In this document: positions 53,414 through 61,690 of the stretch, one piece after another
Position numbering within the stretch: position 1 is the first letter of the stretch
Layout of the letters: each line of letters starts with the position of its first letter
Assembly: GCA_029259635.1 (NCBI GenBank)
Contig: JAJDEU010000051.1
Location: 62,001 to 126,000 of the forward strand
Reading direction: 5' to 3'
Origin: Planctomycetota bacterium
GTDB lineage: Bacteria > Planctomycetota > UBA1135 > GCA-002686595
DNA length: 64,000 bases
Made by a program: the position numbers and the translations under genes
Notes under the pieces: model-generated
Databases searched by the model: none
Told to the model about the DNA's origin: nothing
The model's input: only the letters and a program-made list of their open reading frames with translations

Positions 53414-55767
53414 CAGCTCTGCTCCACAGTCTGGTCGGATTCGAGTTCGGCGAGCGCGCGCAGAACCTTCGCCGGCGTGAAGGGCAGGTGCCGCAAGCGA
53501 ATCCCGACGGCGTCGTAGACGGCGTTCGAGATGGCAGGAATCACCGAGTGCAGTGGACCTTCGCCGGCTTCCTTCGCGCCGTAGGGGCCTTCCGGATCCA
53601 CGCTCTCGACGATGAGCGAATTGATCTTCGGCGTGTCGAGGGTCGTCGGTATGCGGTAGTCGAGGAGCGAGGGACCGCTGTGCAAGCCGAACCGATTGAC
53701 GTCGTGCTCTTCGAGCAGCGCCTCGGCAACCCCCATGTAGACCGAACCCTCCATCTGACCGGCGACGAGCATGGGGTTCAGCGCTCGCCCGCAGTCGTGG
53801 GCGACCCAGACCTCGTCGCAGGTGATGCGACCGGTCTCGCGATCCACCGTGACTTCGGCGACGTGCGCCGTGAAGGAGTAAGCCGGCGAAGCGCCGATCG
53901 TTCCGCCGCGGTAGTCGCCGCCGAGCTCCGGCGTGTTGTAGGAGCCCGTCGAACCGAGCGTGTCGTGGTCGGCTTCCGCCAACTGGAACGCTTCGCGAAC
54001 TCCCATCGTGCGCTCGGCATCGGCGAGGTCGAGCACGACACCGCCGCCCATGCGAATACCAGCCTCGGCGATCTCCCAGTGTTTGGCCACACTCTCGACG
54101 ACTTGCTTGCGCAGCTTGCGCGCGGCGTCGATGGCCGCGTTGCCGACCATGAAGGTGACACGACTGGAGTACGCGCCGAGGTCGACCGGGCAGAGGTCGG
54201 TGTCGGCCGCGACCACGCGAACGTCGGCAACCTCGACGCCGAGCTCTTCGGCAACCAAGTACGCGACCACGGAATTCGAACCCTGGCCGATGTCATTGCC
54301 GCCGGTGAAGATCGTCACGAGCCCGGAGCGATCGACTTTGATCTGAATGCCGGCTTGCGGCATGTCGTTCGGGTAGATCGGATAGTTGGTTCCCGAGATG
54401 TACATGGAACCCGCGACACCCAGCCCGCGACCGTCGGCGAGTTTTCCGCGGCGCTCTTTCCACTGACTCTCGCGCTCGGCCTCATCGAGACAGGTCATAA
54501 AACCGTTCGAGGTAATGCGCTGACCGTTGACGGTCTTCGTGTGCTCGCCCTGCCAGTTCTTGCGACGAAAATCGATCGGGTCGATGTCGAGCGCGCAGGC
54601 GAGCTCGTCCAGTTGGATCTCGAAGGCGAACCGCGGCTGCACCGAGCCGTGACCGCGCTTGGGTCCGCAGGGCGGCTTGTTGGTGAAGACGCGCGTGGAG
54701 TTGAAGCGGTAGTTCGGGATATCGACGGGGCCGGTCAAGAGCTGACCGGAGTAGTAGGTCGTGACGAGTCCGAAGGAGCTGTAGGAGCCGCCGTCGATCA
54801 GGATCTTGGCGTCGGAGCCGACGAGCTTGCCGTCGCTCGTGGCGCCCGAGCGGTAGTGCATGTGCATCGGGTGCCGACCGCGGTGTGCGTAGAAGATCTC
54901 TTCGCGGGTCCAGAGCATCTTGACCGGACGGCCGGTCAGCATGGAGAGCTTGGCGACGCAGAACTCGAGGGAGAAGGGGTCGGACTTGCCGCCGAAAGCT
55001 CCGCCGAGGTTGGGCTGGATGACGCGGATGCGCGTCTCGGGCAGCTCGAGTACGCGCGCCAGTGCGCGGTGAACGTAGTGGGAGATCTGCGTGGAGGACC
55101 AGACGGTGAGGAGTCCCTCCGCCGACGTGTCCTGGGACCACTGAGCGACGGCGCAGTGCGGCTCGATTGCGGTGTGCGTGGAGCCGTGGAAGAAGAAGTC
55201 GTTCTCGACAACCACGTCGGCGCCGTCGAGCGCTCCTTCGACATCGCCGAACTCCAGCTCGACGTGCTTGCTGACGTTGCCGTGCTTGTTGCCCTCGTGG
55301 ATCGCGGGGTCGTGGCGCTCCAGCGACTCGTTCGGATCGGTGTAGCTGTACAGCGGCTCGTACTCGACGTCGATCAGCTCGATCGCCGCGTTCGCCGTGT
55401 CCTCATCGACCGCAGCGACGGCCGCAACTTCGTCGCCGATAAAACGAACGCGATCGGTGGCGAGCGCATTCTCGTCCGGTGTCCACGGAATCACACCGTA
55501 CTTGATCGGCATCGACGCGCCGGTGATCACCGCATGCACGCCCGGCAGCGCTTCCGCTCTCGTCGTGTCGATCGAGAGGATGCGCGCGTGCGCGTGGGGG
55601 CTTCGCAACGTCTTGGCGTGCAACATGCCCGGCAACGCGATGTCGTCGGTGTAGACCGCTTGTCCGGTGGCTTTTGCCAGTCCGTCGACCTTGCGATGCC
55701 GCTTGCCGATGACCTGAAACTCATCTCCCCAGGGCGGCGCCGTGCCGTGGTTGTCGCGCGCACTCAC
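53413..55767 (-). CDS. Molybdopterin-binding large subunit of the same hydroxylase
   Basis: 784 residues from the GTG at 55767, overlapping the small-subunit stop (GTGA). Domain 1 (KVDGLAKATGQAVYTDDIAL) and the Mo-binding region (NLGGAFGGKSDPFSLEF, CGPKRGHGSVQPRFAFE) are typical of xanthine dehydrogenase family proteins. E733 in GAKEAGEGPLHSVIPAIS is the catalytic Glu position. It hydroxylates or dehydroxylates aromatics or N-heterocycles using a Mo-pterin. Together with the 2Fe-2S and FAD/4Fe-4S subunits it forms a heterohexamer in relatives. An upstream extension of the frame (to 55965) is inside the small-subunit gene. Confidence 0.9.
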   Translation of the reverse strand: MSARDNHGTAPPWGDEFQVIGKRHRKVDGLAKATGQAVYTDDIALPGMLHAKTLRSPHAHARILSIDTTRAEALPGVHAVITGASMPIKYGVIPWTPDENALATDRVRFIGDEVAAVAAVDEDTANAAIELIDVEYEPLYSYTDPNESLERHDPAIHEGNKHGNVSKHVELEFGDVEGALDGADVVVENDFFFHGSTHTAIEPHCAVAQWSQDTSAEGLLTVWSSTQISHYVHRALARVLELPETRIRVIQPNLGGAFGGKSDPFSLEFCVAKLSMLTGRPVKMLWTREEIFYAHRGRHPMHMHYRSGATSDGKLVGSDAKILIDGGSYSSFGLVTTYYSGQLLTGPVDIPNYRFNSTRVFTNKPPCGPKRGHGSVQPRFAFEIQLDELACALDIDPIDFRRKNWQGEHTKTVNGQRITSNGFMTCLDEAERESQWKERRGKLADGRGLGVAGSMYISGTNYPIYPNDMPQAGIQIKVDRSGLVTIFTGGNDIGQGSNSVVAYLVAEELGVEVADVRVVAADTDLCPVDLGAYSSRVTFMVGNAAIDAARKLRKQVVESVAKHWEIAEAGIRMGGGVVLDLADAERTMGVREAFQLAEADHDTLGSTGSYNTPELGGDYRGGTIGASPAYSFTAHVAEVTVDRETGRITCDEVWVAHDCGRALNPMLVAGQMEGSVYMGVAEALLEEHDVNRFGLHSGPSLLDYRIPTTLDTPKINSLIVESVDPEGPYGAKEAGEGPLHSVIPAISNAVYDAVGIRLRHLPFTPAKVLRALAELESDQTVEQS

Positions 55768-56261
55768 GAGTTCTTCGCTCCGACTCTCTCGGCGATGGCG
55801 AGCTCGACGGCTTCGATGATCTGCGTGTAGCCCGTGCACCGACACAGGTTGCCCGACAGGGCTTTTTTGATCTCGGCTTGGCTCGGCGAGTGGCACTCGT
55901 TGAGCAGCGCGCGCGCCGACAGCATCATGCCCGGCTGACAAAACCCGCACTGCAGAGCGCCGCACCGATCGAAGGCGTCTTGCACCGGATCGGGGCCCGT
56001 GCCGCCAGCCTGTAAGTGGAGCGGAAGCAGTCCCTCGATCGTCGTAATCTCGGCTCCCTCGGACAGCGCGGCCAGCTTCAGGCAGGAGAGCTCCGGCTTG
56101 CCGTCGACCAGGACCGTGCAGGCTCCACAGTCGCCTTTGTCACAGCCCTGCTTCGAGCCCGTCAGGCCCAATCGATAGCGAAGGACCTCGAGGAGCGTCC
56201 AGTGGTCCGGCGCCGCAACTTCTACGCGGTCGCCATTGATCTTGAGTTCGAGCACTCGCAT
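55764..56261 (-). CDS. 2Fe-2S small subunit of the molybdenum hydroxylase
   Basis: 165 residues from the ATG at 56261. Two 2Fe-2S clusters: the ferredoxin-type set C40, C45, C48, C60 (GCDKGDCGACTVLVDG) and the CO-dehydrogenase-type set C105, C108, C140, C142 (LQCGFCQPGM and NLCRCTGY). It shuttles electrons from the Mo site to FAD or an external ferredoxin. First gene of the three-gene operon. A frame start seven codons upstream is possible but unnecessary. Confidence 0.92.
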   Translation of the reverse strand: MRVLELKINGDRVEVAAPDHWTLLEVLRYRLGLTGSKQGCDKGDCGACTVLVDGKPELSCLKLAALSEGAEITTIEGLLPLHLQAGGTGPDPVQDAFDRCGALQCGFCQPGMMLSARALLNECHSPSQAEIKKALSGNLCRCTGYTQIIEAVELAIAERVGAKNS

Positions 56262-56358
56262 GGGCGAACATTCTCGCCGCAAGCTGTGCGCTCCACAAGC
56301 GAAGGGCCCGGTAAGACTGGTGAGAATACTCGCCGCCCCAAGGTCGGGCGGCTCGCAC

Positions 56359-57525
56359 TCAGCGCTTGGCCGGCTTCTTCATGCCCTTGTTGAAGTAGGT
56401 GGACACGTCTTTTCGGAAGTCCGGTCCCAGGTGGCGCTCGAAGACTTTGAGCTGGTCCTCACCCGAGGGGCTGTAGTTCGGGATGCGCTCCCAGGTTCCG
56501 TCCGCCGCTGTCGTTCGACCGTCCAGATCGGTCATGACGCGCAGATCCTCGATGATGGCGGCGAGCGCACCGGGTTTGGCCTTCGTGACATAGGAAATCG
56601 TGCCCCAGGCCTGGGCCGCCAACACGGGGTCGTAGGTTCCGACGCGATAGCCCGCGAGCTGGTTCATGTCGAGAAGGCGGCTCTTCTTCTTGAACTGACT
56701 CTTGAGCGTGTCGCGCCAGCCATTGTGCTCGGCCACTGAAACGAACAGGTCGCGATGGGGAAAGCAGTAGATGTTGCCGCGAACGTCGAACTCCACATTC
56801 CACGCGACCCCGAGGCTGATCCAGAAGGGAATGGTTCGAAAGCGGCGAACGAGCATCATGCGCGAGATGCGATTGACGCTCTCGTTCAGGGGATCCCACT
56901 CTTCAACTCCCGGGGCTGTCGCGACGATGATTCCGGCCAGCGGCTTGTGGATGACCAATCCGGGCAGGTGCGAGTAGCGCTGCGCCCAGCCCGCCTCCTT
57001 CTGCTCCTTCGTCGCGATGTATTCGAGAAGGGACTCCATGTGCTCGGGCTTCTTCAGCGTGAAGAAACACGCGGCCTCGTGTTCGAGCAGGTGAACATCT
57101 CCCCAGCTGACGGAGAGCTCGTTCGAAGGAGCGACATCGACGCCGCCCGTTTCGACGCCCTCTGACTCCCGGTCGGGGAGGGGTGCGAACTCGTCGACTT
57201 GTTCGAGCGCGGGCACGATCGCTTTCGCCCACTCCTTGGAGGACATCTTCTTCTTGTGCGTGAACATCATGAAGTCCGCCGCGTCGGAGAGCTGGATGAC
57301 GTACTTCATCTCGGCGGCCCACGGACCGAAGTAGGCCAGCGCTTCGAGAGCGCCTTCGGGCAGCGCTTCGGGCGGCTCGTTGGTCTTGAATTTTTCGCCG
57401 TTCCAGTAGACCGACGCGGACTTCTCGCCGGATGCTGGGGCAGAGACCAATGGAAATGACGAAGCGGCGAGAAGCGGCGAGAGTCCAAGCGAGAGCGAGG
57501 CGATGGCGAGTAGGGAGAGCTTCAT
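56359..57525 (-). CDS. Exported protein of unknown function
   Basis: About 388 residues from the ATG at 57525 (MKLSLLAIASLSLGLSPLLA), a signal peptide. The mature part is mixed alpha/beta with several Trp and no metal motif or repeats I can name (YVIQLSDAADFMMFTHKKKM, GVAWNVEFDVRGNIYCFPHR). It lies 97 bases downstream of the small-subunit start but on the same strand upstream of the hydroxylase operon. No family name is offered. Confidence 0.6.
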   Translation of the reverse strand: MKLSLLAIASLSLGLSPLLAASSFPLVSAPASGEKSASVYWNGEKFKTNEPPEALPEGALEALAYFGPWAAEMKYVIQLSDAADFMMFTHKKKMSSKEWAKAIVPALEQVDEFAPLPDRESEGVETGGVDVAPSNELSVSWGDVHLLEHEAACFFTLKKPEHMESLLEYIATKEQKEAGWAQRYSHLPGLVIHKPLAGIIVATAPGVEEWDPLNESVNRISRMMLVRRFRTIPFWISLGVAWNVEFDVRGNIYCFPHRDLFVSVAEHNGWRDTLKSQFKKKSRLLDMNQLAGYRVGTYDPVLAAQAWGTISYVTKAKPGALAAIIEDLRVMTDLDGRTTAADGTWERIPNYSPSGEDQLKVFERHLGPDFRKDVSTYFNKGMKKPAKR

Positions 57526-57805
57526 AGTGTGGCCGACACCTTTGAGCGGGTCCCTCTGCAGGCTTCTAAGCAAGCCTTCCAACAGAGGGGAGTGGTGGGG
57601 GGTAGACCCGAAAAACTCTGGGAACGAGCTCGTTCGGGATCACGGAGCCTATCGAAACGTTGCGAAGCTGCGCTCCGTCGTTCAGCACTAAGGGGGCTCG
57701 CGAGCTCGGTTTCGCGACTAAGTCGGACTAGACGCCAAAGCTTTACATAGCGGAGACGGGTCGAACCGTCTGGAGTCCCCCCAATTCGGAAGGGTCGGCT
57801 GGGTT

Positions 57806-59911
57806 TCAGATTTTCGAGCTGGGCGCTGTCTCGCCGGTCGGTTCCGCGCGAGCGAGGTACTCCGCGATTGCGCTCAAAAAGAGCGGGCCGAGATCCATTG
57901 CCTTCTTCTCGCCGACGCCTTTGAGCGCGCGGAACTCTTCCGGAGTTTTGGGGCGGTAGGCGGCCATGGCGGAGAGGGTGCGGTCGCCGAAGATGATGTA
58001 GGGCGGAACATTCCGCTCGCGAGCCAGTGCGCGGCGCACTTCGCGCAGCTCGTCGAAGAGCGACTCGTCGATCGGCGGTAGATCTTCGAGAGTCGCAGCG
58101 CGGCGGCGTCCGGCGGAGGAGGGACTCGCTTTTTCGGGGCCGAGCCGAACGAGCGAGACGACGCTCTCGCCGCGCATAACCTCGACACCGTCCTGGCTGA
58201 GGTGGAGGGTGGGGTAATTGCCGCTCGTGACGGAGAGTTGGCCAGCGCCGACCAACTGATCAATCCAACTTCGCACGGTGGTGACGCTCTCGCCGCCGAG
58301 CAAGCCGAAGGTGGAGAGCTTGTCGTGGCCCGCGCGCTGCACGCGGGCATTGGCCTTTCCGCGCAGGACCTCCGTGATGTGCGCCGCGCCGTAGCGCTGC
58401 TCGCAACGCACCACACAAGACAAGACCTTTTGGGCGACGACGAGCGAGTCGTCCATCGGCTTGAGTTCTCCCAAGCACACGTCGCAGGCTCCACAGTTTT
58501 CGGACTCCCATACCTCTCCGAAATACTCGACCAGTGCGCGATGGCGACAACCGGTACCGGTGGCAAAAGAGAGCATGCCCGACAGTCGAACGATCTGCGC
58601 GTCGAGGTGCTCGGGCGGCGCGTCGGTCTCCTGTGCGCCGCGCGCCATGATCTCCTTCCACGAGTGGAAGTCGGCGGCGGAGTAGAACAGCACACACTCG
58701 GCTGGCAGTCCGTCCCGCCCCGCGCGTCCGGTCTCTTGAGAGTACTGCTCGATTCCCTTGGGCAGAGCGGCATGCGCGACGAAGCGAACATCGGGGCGGT
58801 CGATCCCCATTCCGAAAGCGACGGTCGCGACGATGACGTCGAGGTCTTCGCGGCTAAATTTCTCTTGGGTCTTGCGCCGAACCTCGGGGGCGAGGCCGGC
58901 GTGATAGGGCGCGCAGCGAACGCCGTTCGCGGCGAGCGTCTTCGCCGTCCGCTCGACTTCTTTGCGCGTGATGCAGTAGATGATGCCCGCTTCGCCGGGA
59001 TGACGATCGACGACTTTTTGCAGTTGGTCGGCCAAGCCCCGGCGGCTGAGCGCGCGATAGGTCAGGTTCGGTCGATCGAAAGAACCGACGAAGACCGCGG
59101 GTTCCTCGAGGTTGAGCTCTCGAATGATTTCGCGGCGCACTTCCTCGGTAGCGGTTGCGGTATAGGCGTGCACGGGAACGCCGCGCAGGTGGCGCCGCAG
59201 CTCGCCGATGAGACGGTAGTCGGGGCGGAAGTCGTGACCCCAGTGGCTGATGCAGTGAGCTTCGTCGACAGCGATTGCGCGCACGCCACAACGAACGAGC
59301 AGATGGATAAAGCCGTGCTGGGCGAGTCGCTCCGGCGCGGCGAAGAGGACCTTGATCTTGCCGGTACTGAGGTCGGCGAGGATGCGCGCGAGTTCATCGG
59401 CGGGCTGCGCGCTCGTCAGCATCGCGGCGGGAACTCCGGAAGCCAGCAGGGCATCGACCTGGTCCTGCATCAAGGAGATCAGCGGACTGAGGACGAGCGT
59501 CGGGCCGGTTCCCGCGGGCGCGATCGGGCTGGAGCTCGGGTCCGCTAACTCGGCGCTGCCGTCGTCCGCCCAGGGATCGTCGAGCCAGGGGCTCTCGGGA
59601 TTGATCGCCGCGCTCGAGTCGGTTTCGAGATCTAGCTCAACAGAGTTTGCGGGAAGTGTCGTGACGCTCGCATCCGTAAACCCGGCGCTCGTTCGTTCGA
59701 GAAGTGCGGGAGCTTGGTAACAGAGGCTCTTGCCTCCTCCGGTGGGGAGCACGAGCAAGAGGTCGCGTCCCGCGAGCGCCGCGCGGATGGCTTGTTCCTG
59801 CAGGGGACGGATCTGGCCGATGCCGAAAGTTCGCTCCACCAGTTCTTCGAGCTGCTCCCAGAGCCTGGGCTCGACACCGAAATCGCTATCGCAAGAATCC
59901 TTCACATCCAT
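57806..59911 (-). CDS. recQ: RecQ DNA helicase, full-length (helicase-RQC-HRDC)
   Basis: 701 residues. Walker A LPTGGGKSLCYQAPAL is followed by a ~60-residue acidic insertion (near 80-130) before motif Ia (TLVLSPLISLMQDQ). Then come AVDEAHCISHWGHDFRPD, AYTATATEEVRREII, VATVAFGMGIDRPDVRFVAH and ETGRAGRDGLPAE. The zinc site CRHRALVEYFGE..CGACDVC, an RQC winged helix, and a C-terminal HRDC (VPPYIIFGDRTLSAMA, FRALKGVGEKKAMDLG) complete it. The insertion is not typical of E. coli RecQ. A shorter RecQ-type protein is encoded at 44559. Confidence 0.92.
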   Translation of the reverse strand: MDVKDSCDSDFGVEPRLWEQLEELVERTFGIGQIRPLQEQAIRAALAGRDLLLVLPTGGGKSLCYQAPALLERTSAGFTDASVTTLPANSVELDLETDSSAAINPESPWLDDPWADDGSAELADPSSSPIAPAGTGPTLVLSPLISLMQDQVDALLASGVPAAMLTSAQPADELARILADLSTGKIKVLFAAPERLAQHGFIHLLVRCGVRAIAVDEAHCISHWGHDFRPDYRLIGELRRHLRGVPVHAYTATATEEVRREIIRELNLEEPAVFVGSFDRPNLTYRALSRRGLADQLQKVVDRHPGEAGIIYCITRKEVERTAKTLAANGVRCAPYHAGLAPEVRRKTQEKFSREDLDVIVATVAFGMGIDRPDVRFVAHAALPKGIEQYSQETGRAGRDGLPAECVLFYSAADFHSWKEIMARGAQETDAPPEHLDAQIVRLSGMLSFATGTGCRHRALVEYFGEVWESENCGACDVCLGELKPMDDSLVVAQKVLSCVVRCEQRYGAAHITEVLRGKANARVQRAGHDKLSTFGLLGGESVTTVRSWIDQLVGAGQLSVTSGNYPTLHLSQDGVEVMRGESVVSLVRLGPEKASPSSAGRRRAATLEDLPPIDESLFDELREVRRALARERNVPPYIIFGDRTLSAMAAYRPKTPEEFRALKGVGEKKAMDLGPLFLSAIAEYLARAEPTGETAPSSKI

Positions 59912-60056
59912 AGGGACGATTGGAGCGCATCTCGGTTACGGATCAAGTTCGGAGTGCGACTTCCTCGGACTCCGCTGCGATTCGTGCTGTTCGAATGGCA
60001 AACGGACCTGCGGGGATTCGAGAGCGACGACTCGTTGGATCGGCTAAGTTGTCCGC

Positions 60057-60380
60057 ATGCTCGAGTACCTTGAATCGGTGACCGCCGGCATTGAGCGGCT
60101 GGGCGATGTCACGGGGCTACTCGCGGTCTACACGCTGCTCAACGGCATCAGCTTCGCCATCTACGGCTGGGACAAGTGGTGTGCGAAGCGGGGCTTGCGA
60201 CGGATTCCCGAGAAGAAGCTCCTGGGACTCGCCGCACTGGGCGGAGCCCTCGGGGCCTGGTCGGCCATGACCCTGTTTCGTCACAAGACGCGGAAGCCGA
60301 GCTTCCGACGGCCGCTGATCGCAGCGACCTTGCTCAACGCGCTGTGGATCTGGGCGGCCTATCGAATCTTCGTTCCGTGA
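60057..60380 (+). CDS. DUF1294 small membrane protein
   Basis: 107 residues with three membrane spans. Family landmarks are ISFAIYGWDKWCAKRGLRRI, PEKKLLGLAALGGALGAW and MTLFRHKTRKPSF, the typical DUF1294 order. Some relatives carry a cold-shock domain in front; none is present. Function unknown. Divergent from recQ with a 145-base gap, and convergent with the hydrolase gene next to it. Confidence 0.85.
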   Translation: MLEYLESVTAGIERLGDVTGLLAVYTLLNGISFAIYGWDKWCAKRGLRRIPEKKLLGLAALGGALGAWSAMTLFRHKTRKPSFRRPLIAATLLNALWIWAAYRIFVP

Positions 60381-60440
60381 TTCGAGCGTGAAAACGCGAG
60401 CGCCCAAATGCGAGCGCCAAGACCGCGAGCGCCGGAGCGA

Positions 60441-61364
60441 CTAGCGCCGGCCGCGCTTCGGGAAGGCGATGCTCTTGACCCACTTGGCGATATCGGAAGC
60501 TACCCCGTTATTGTAGATGAGGTCTTCGCCCTTGCTCTTGCAGAGATCGATGTCGATGAACTGCAGGCCGTCGTTCGCTTCGGTGCCACCGACCTGAATG
60601 GTGACGGCTGCGTCTTTCTTATCGCGGGAGGTGAAGACCTTGGTGGTCAGGCCCCCCAACCGCTCGACTTCCCGGCACAGATTGAAGCCAAGCTCGGGCT
60701 CGGATTCTGGTTCCACCAGGACGACGGCTCGCACATCGCTGTCACGACCGGCGTGGTAGACGGCGAGGGCGCAGCCGGCGCGGAAGCCGACCAGCGTGAT
60801 GTTGGAACCGTGAGCTTCCCGGCGTCCACCGATCCAACGCGAGGCGGCGACCAGATCGCGAGGGGCGAAGGACCAGAGCTTCTCTCGGTCGGCCTTATCA
60901 AGCTTGTCCCAGTTTTGCTTCGGGGTGCTGCTGTTGCCATGCCCGCGGAAGTCCGGAACCAAGACCGCAAGGCCCTGCCTGTGGAGACGTTCGGCGAAAA
61001 GCGTCATTTGACCGCGGTCGCCACCGGCGTCATGGACGAGAATGGCGACGGGAGCGCGCGACTTGCCTTCGCTGGGCGCGAAGTAGTTCGCCGTCAGCTC
61101 GATCCCGTCTTCTGTCTTGAACGTCACGACCTTCGGTTCGACGGACGAGCCCCTGCTCGACTTCTTCTTGGACGTCGACTTCGAGGCGACGAGGACGGCC
61201 TCGCTCTCGGAAGAGCTATCGACGCGAACCTCCGGAATAACTGACTCGGAAATAACTGACTCGGAAATAACTGAGGAGGGCACCGAAGCGAGGATCGAAC
61301 GAGCGGAGGCGCTCAAGTTCGGCTGCGCGATGAGTGATGCCGCGATCAGGAGAGTCGAATACAT
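60441..61364 (-). CDS. Exported alpha/beta hydrolase-fold protein, probably catalytically dead
   Basis: 307 residues from the ATG at 61364, with signal peptide MYSTLLIAASLIAQPNLSAS. The hydrolase fold is recognisable (VAILVHDAGGDRGQ oxyanion loop, LAVLVPDFRGHGNSS). But the nucleophile elbow is GFRAG (193-197), with Arg where Ser, Asp or Cys should be, and no His is seen at the usual C-terminal place. So I expect a binding or structural role rather than hydrolysis. A repeat SVISESVISESVIPE and a Ser/Lys linker precede the domain. Confidence 0.65.
   Translation of the reverse strand: MYSTLLIAASLIAQPNLSASARSILASVPSSVISESVISESVIPEVRVDSSSESEAVLVASKSTSKKKSSRGSSVEPKVVTFKTEDGIELTANYFAPSEGKSRAPVAILVHDAGGDRGQMTLFAERLHRQGLAVLVPDFRGHGNSSTPKQNWDKLDKADREKLWSFAPRDLVAASRWIGGRREAHGSNITLVGFRAGCALAVYHAGRDSDVRAVVLVEPESEPELGFNLCREVERLGGLTTKVFTSRDKKDAAVTIQVGGTEANDGLQFIDIDLCKSKGEDLIYNNGVASDIAKWVKSIAFPKRGRR
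61233..61275. repeat. Short tandem repeat, ~15-base unit, nearly three copies
   Basis: AATAACTGACTCGGA repeats in frame inside the hydrolase-like gene and encodes the SVISE repetition of its linker (minus strand). Slippage-prone but no frame change, since the unit is a multiple of three. Confidence 0.7.
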
Positions 61365-61690
61365 AGACTTCGGAGAGACGACAGAAGATAGCACGCTACG
61401 AAAAATGCCCCGTCGGAGAAGGCGGGGTCTTTTCGTTGGGGAGCGGTATTGGCCGGGAGGGAGGGTGAGCTTTGCGCGATGCGCATCGGAAGCAAAGGGT
61501 GAATTTTGCTTTCGAGAGCAACCAACTTACTGGAATAGCTGTGCGTGGCAAGACCCCGCGTTTGTTCCAGGACCTTATCTCTCACTGCTGGCACGGTTAC
61601 GTTCTCGCTCGCGATTCTTCGGATTCCGCCCCTGTTCGCGGTGATGAAAGGGAGGTTCGGGCGGAACTCGAAGCGCCGTCTGGGCTGAAT
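61365..61690. other. 326-base gap between hydrolase-like and helicase genes
   Basis: It contains the promoter side of the hydrolase-like gene (minus strand) and the terminator at 61400-61436. I see no conserved ORF, tRNA or other hairpin in the rest. Confidence 0.5.
61400..61436 (-). terminator. Bidirectional-looking intrinsic terminator
   Basis: CCCCG (61408-61412) pairs with CGGGG (61423-61427) around a ten-base loop. On the plus strand TCTTTT follows the stem; on the minus strand CATTTTT follows, because AAAAATG precedes it at 61401. It would stop transcripts of the helicase gene before the hydrolase-like gene. Confidence 0.7.

Noticed and set aside
53488..55830. 780-codon plus-strand open frame
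   Set aside because: It is opposite the Mo-subunit gene, which has full family motifs; the plus frame shows none and reflects GC-rich codon use.
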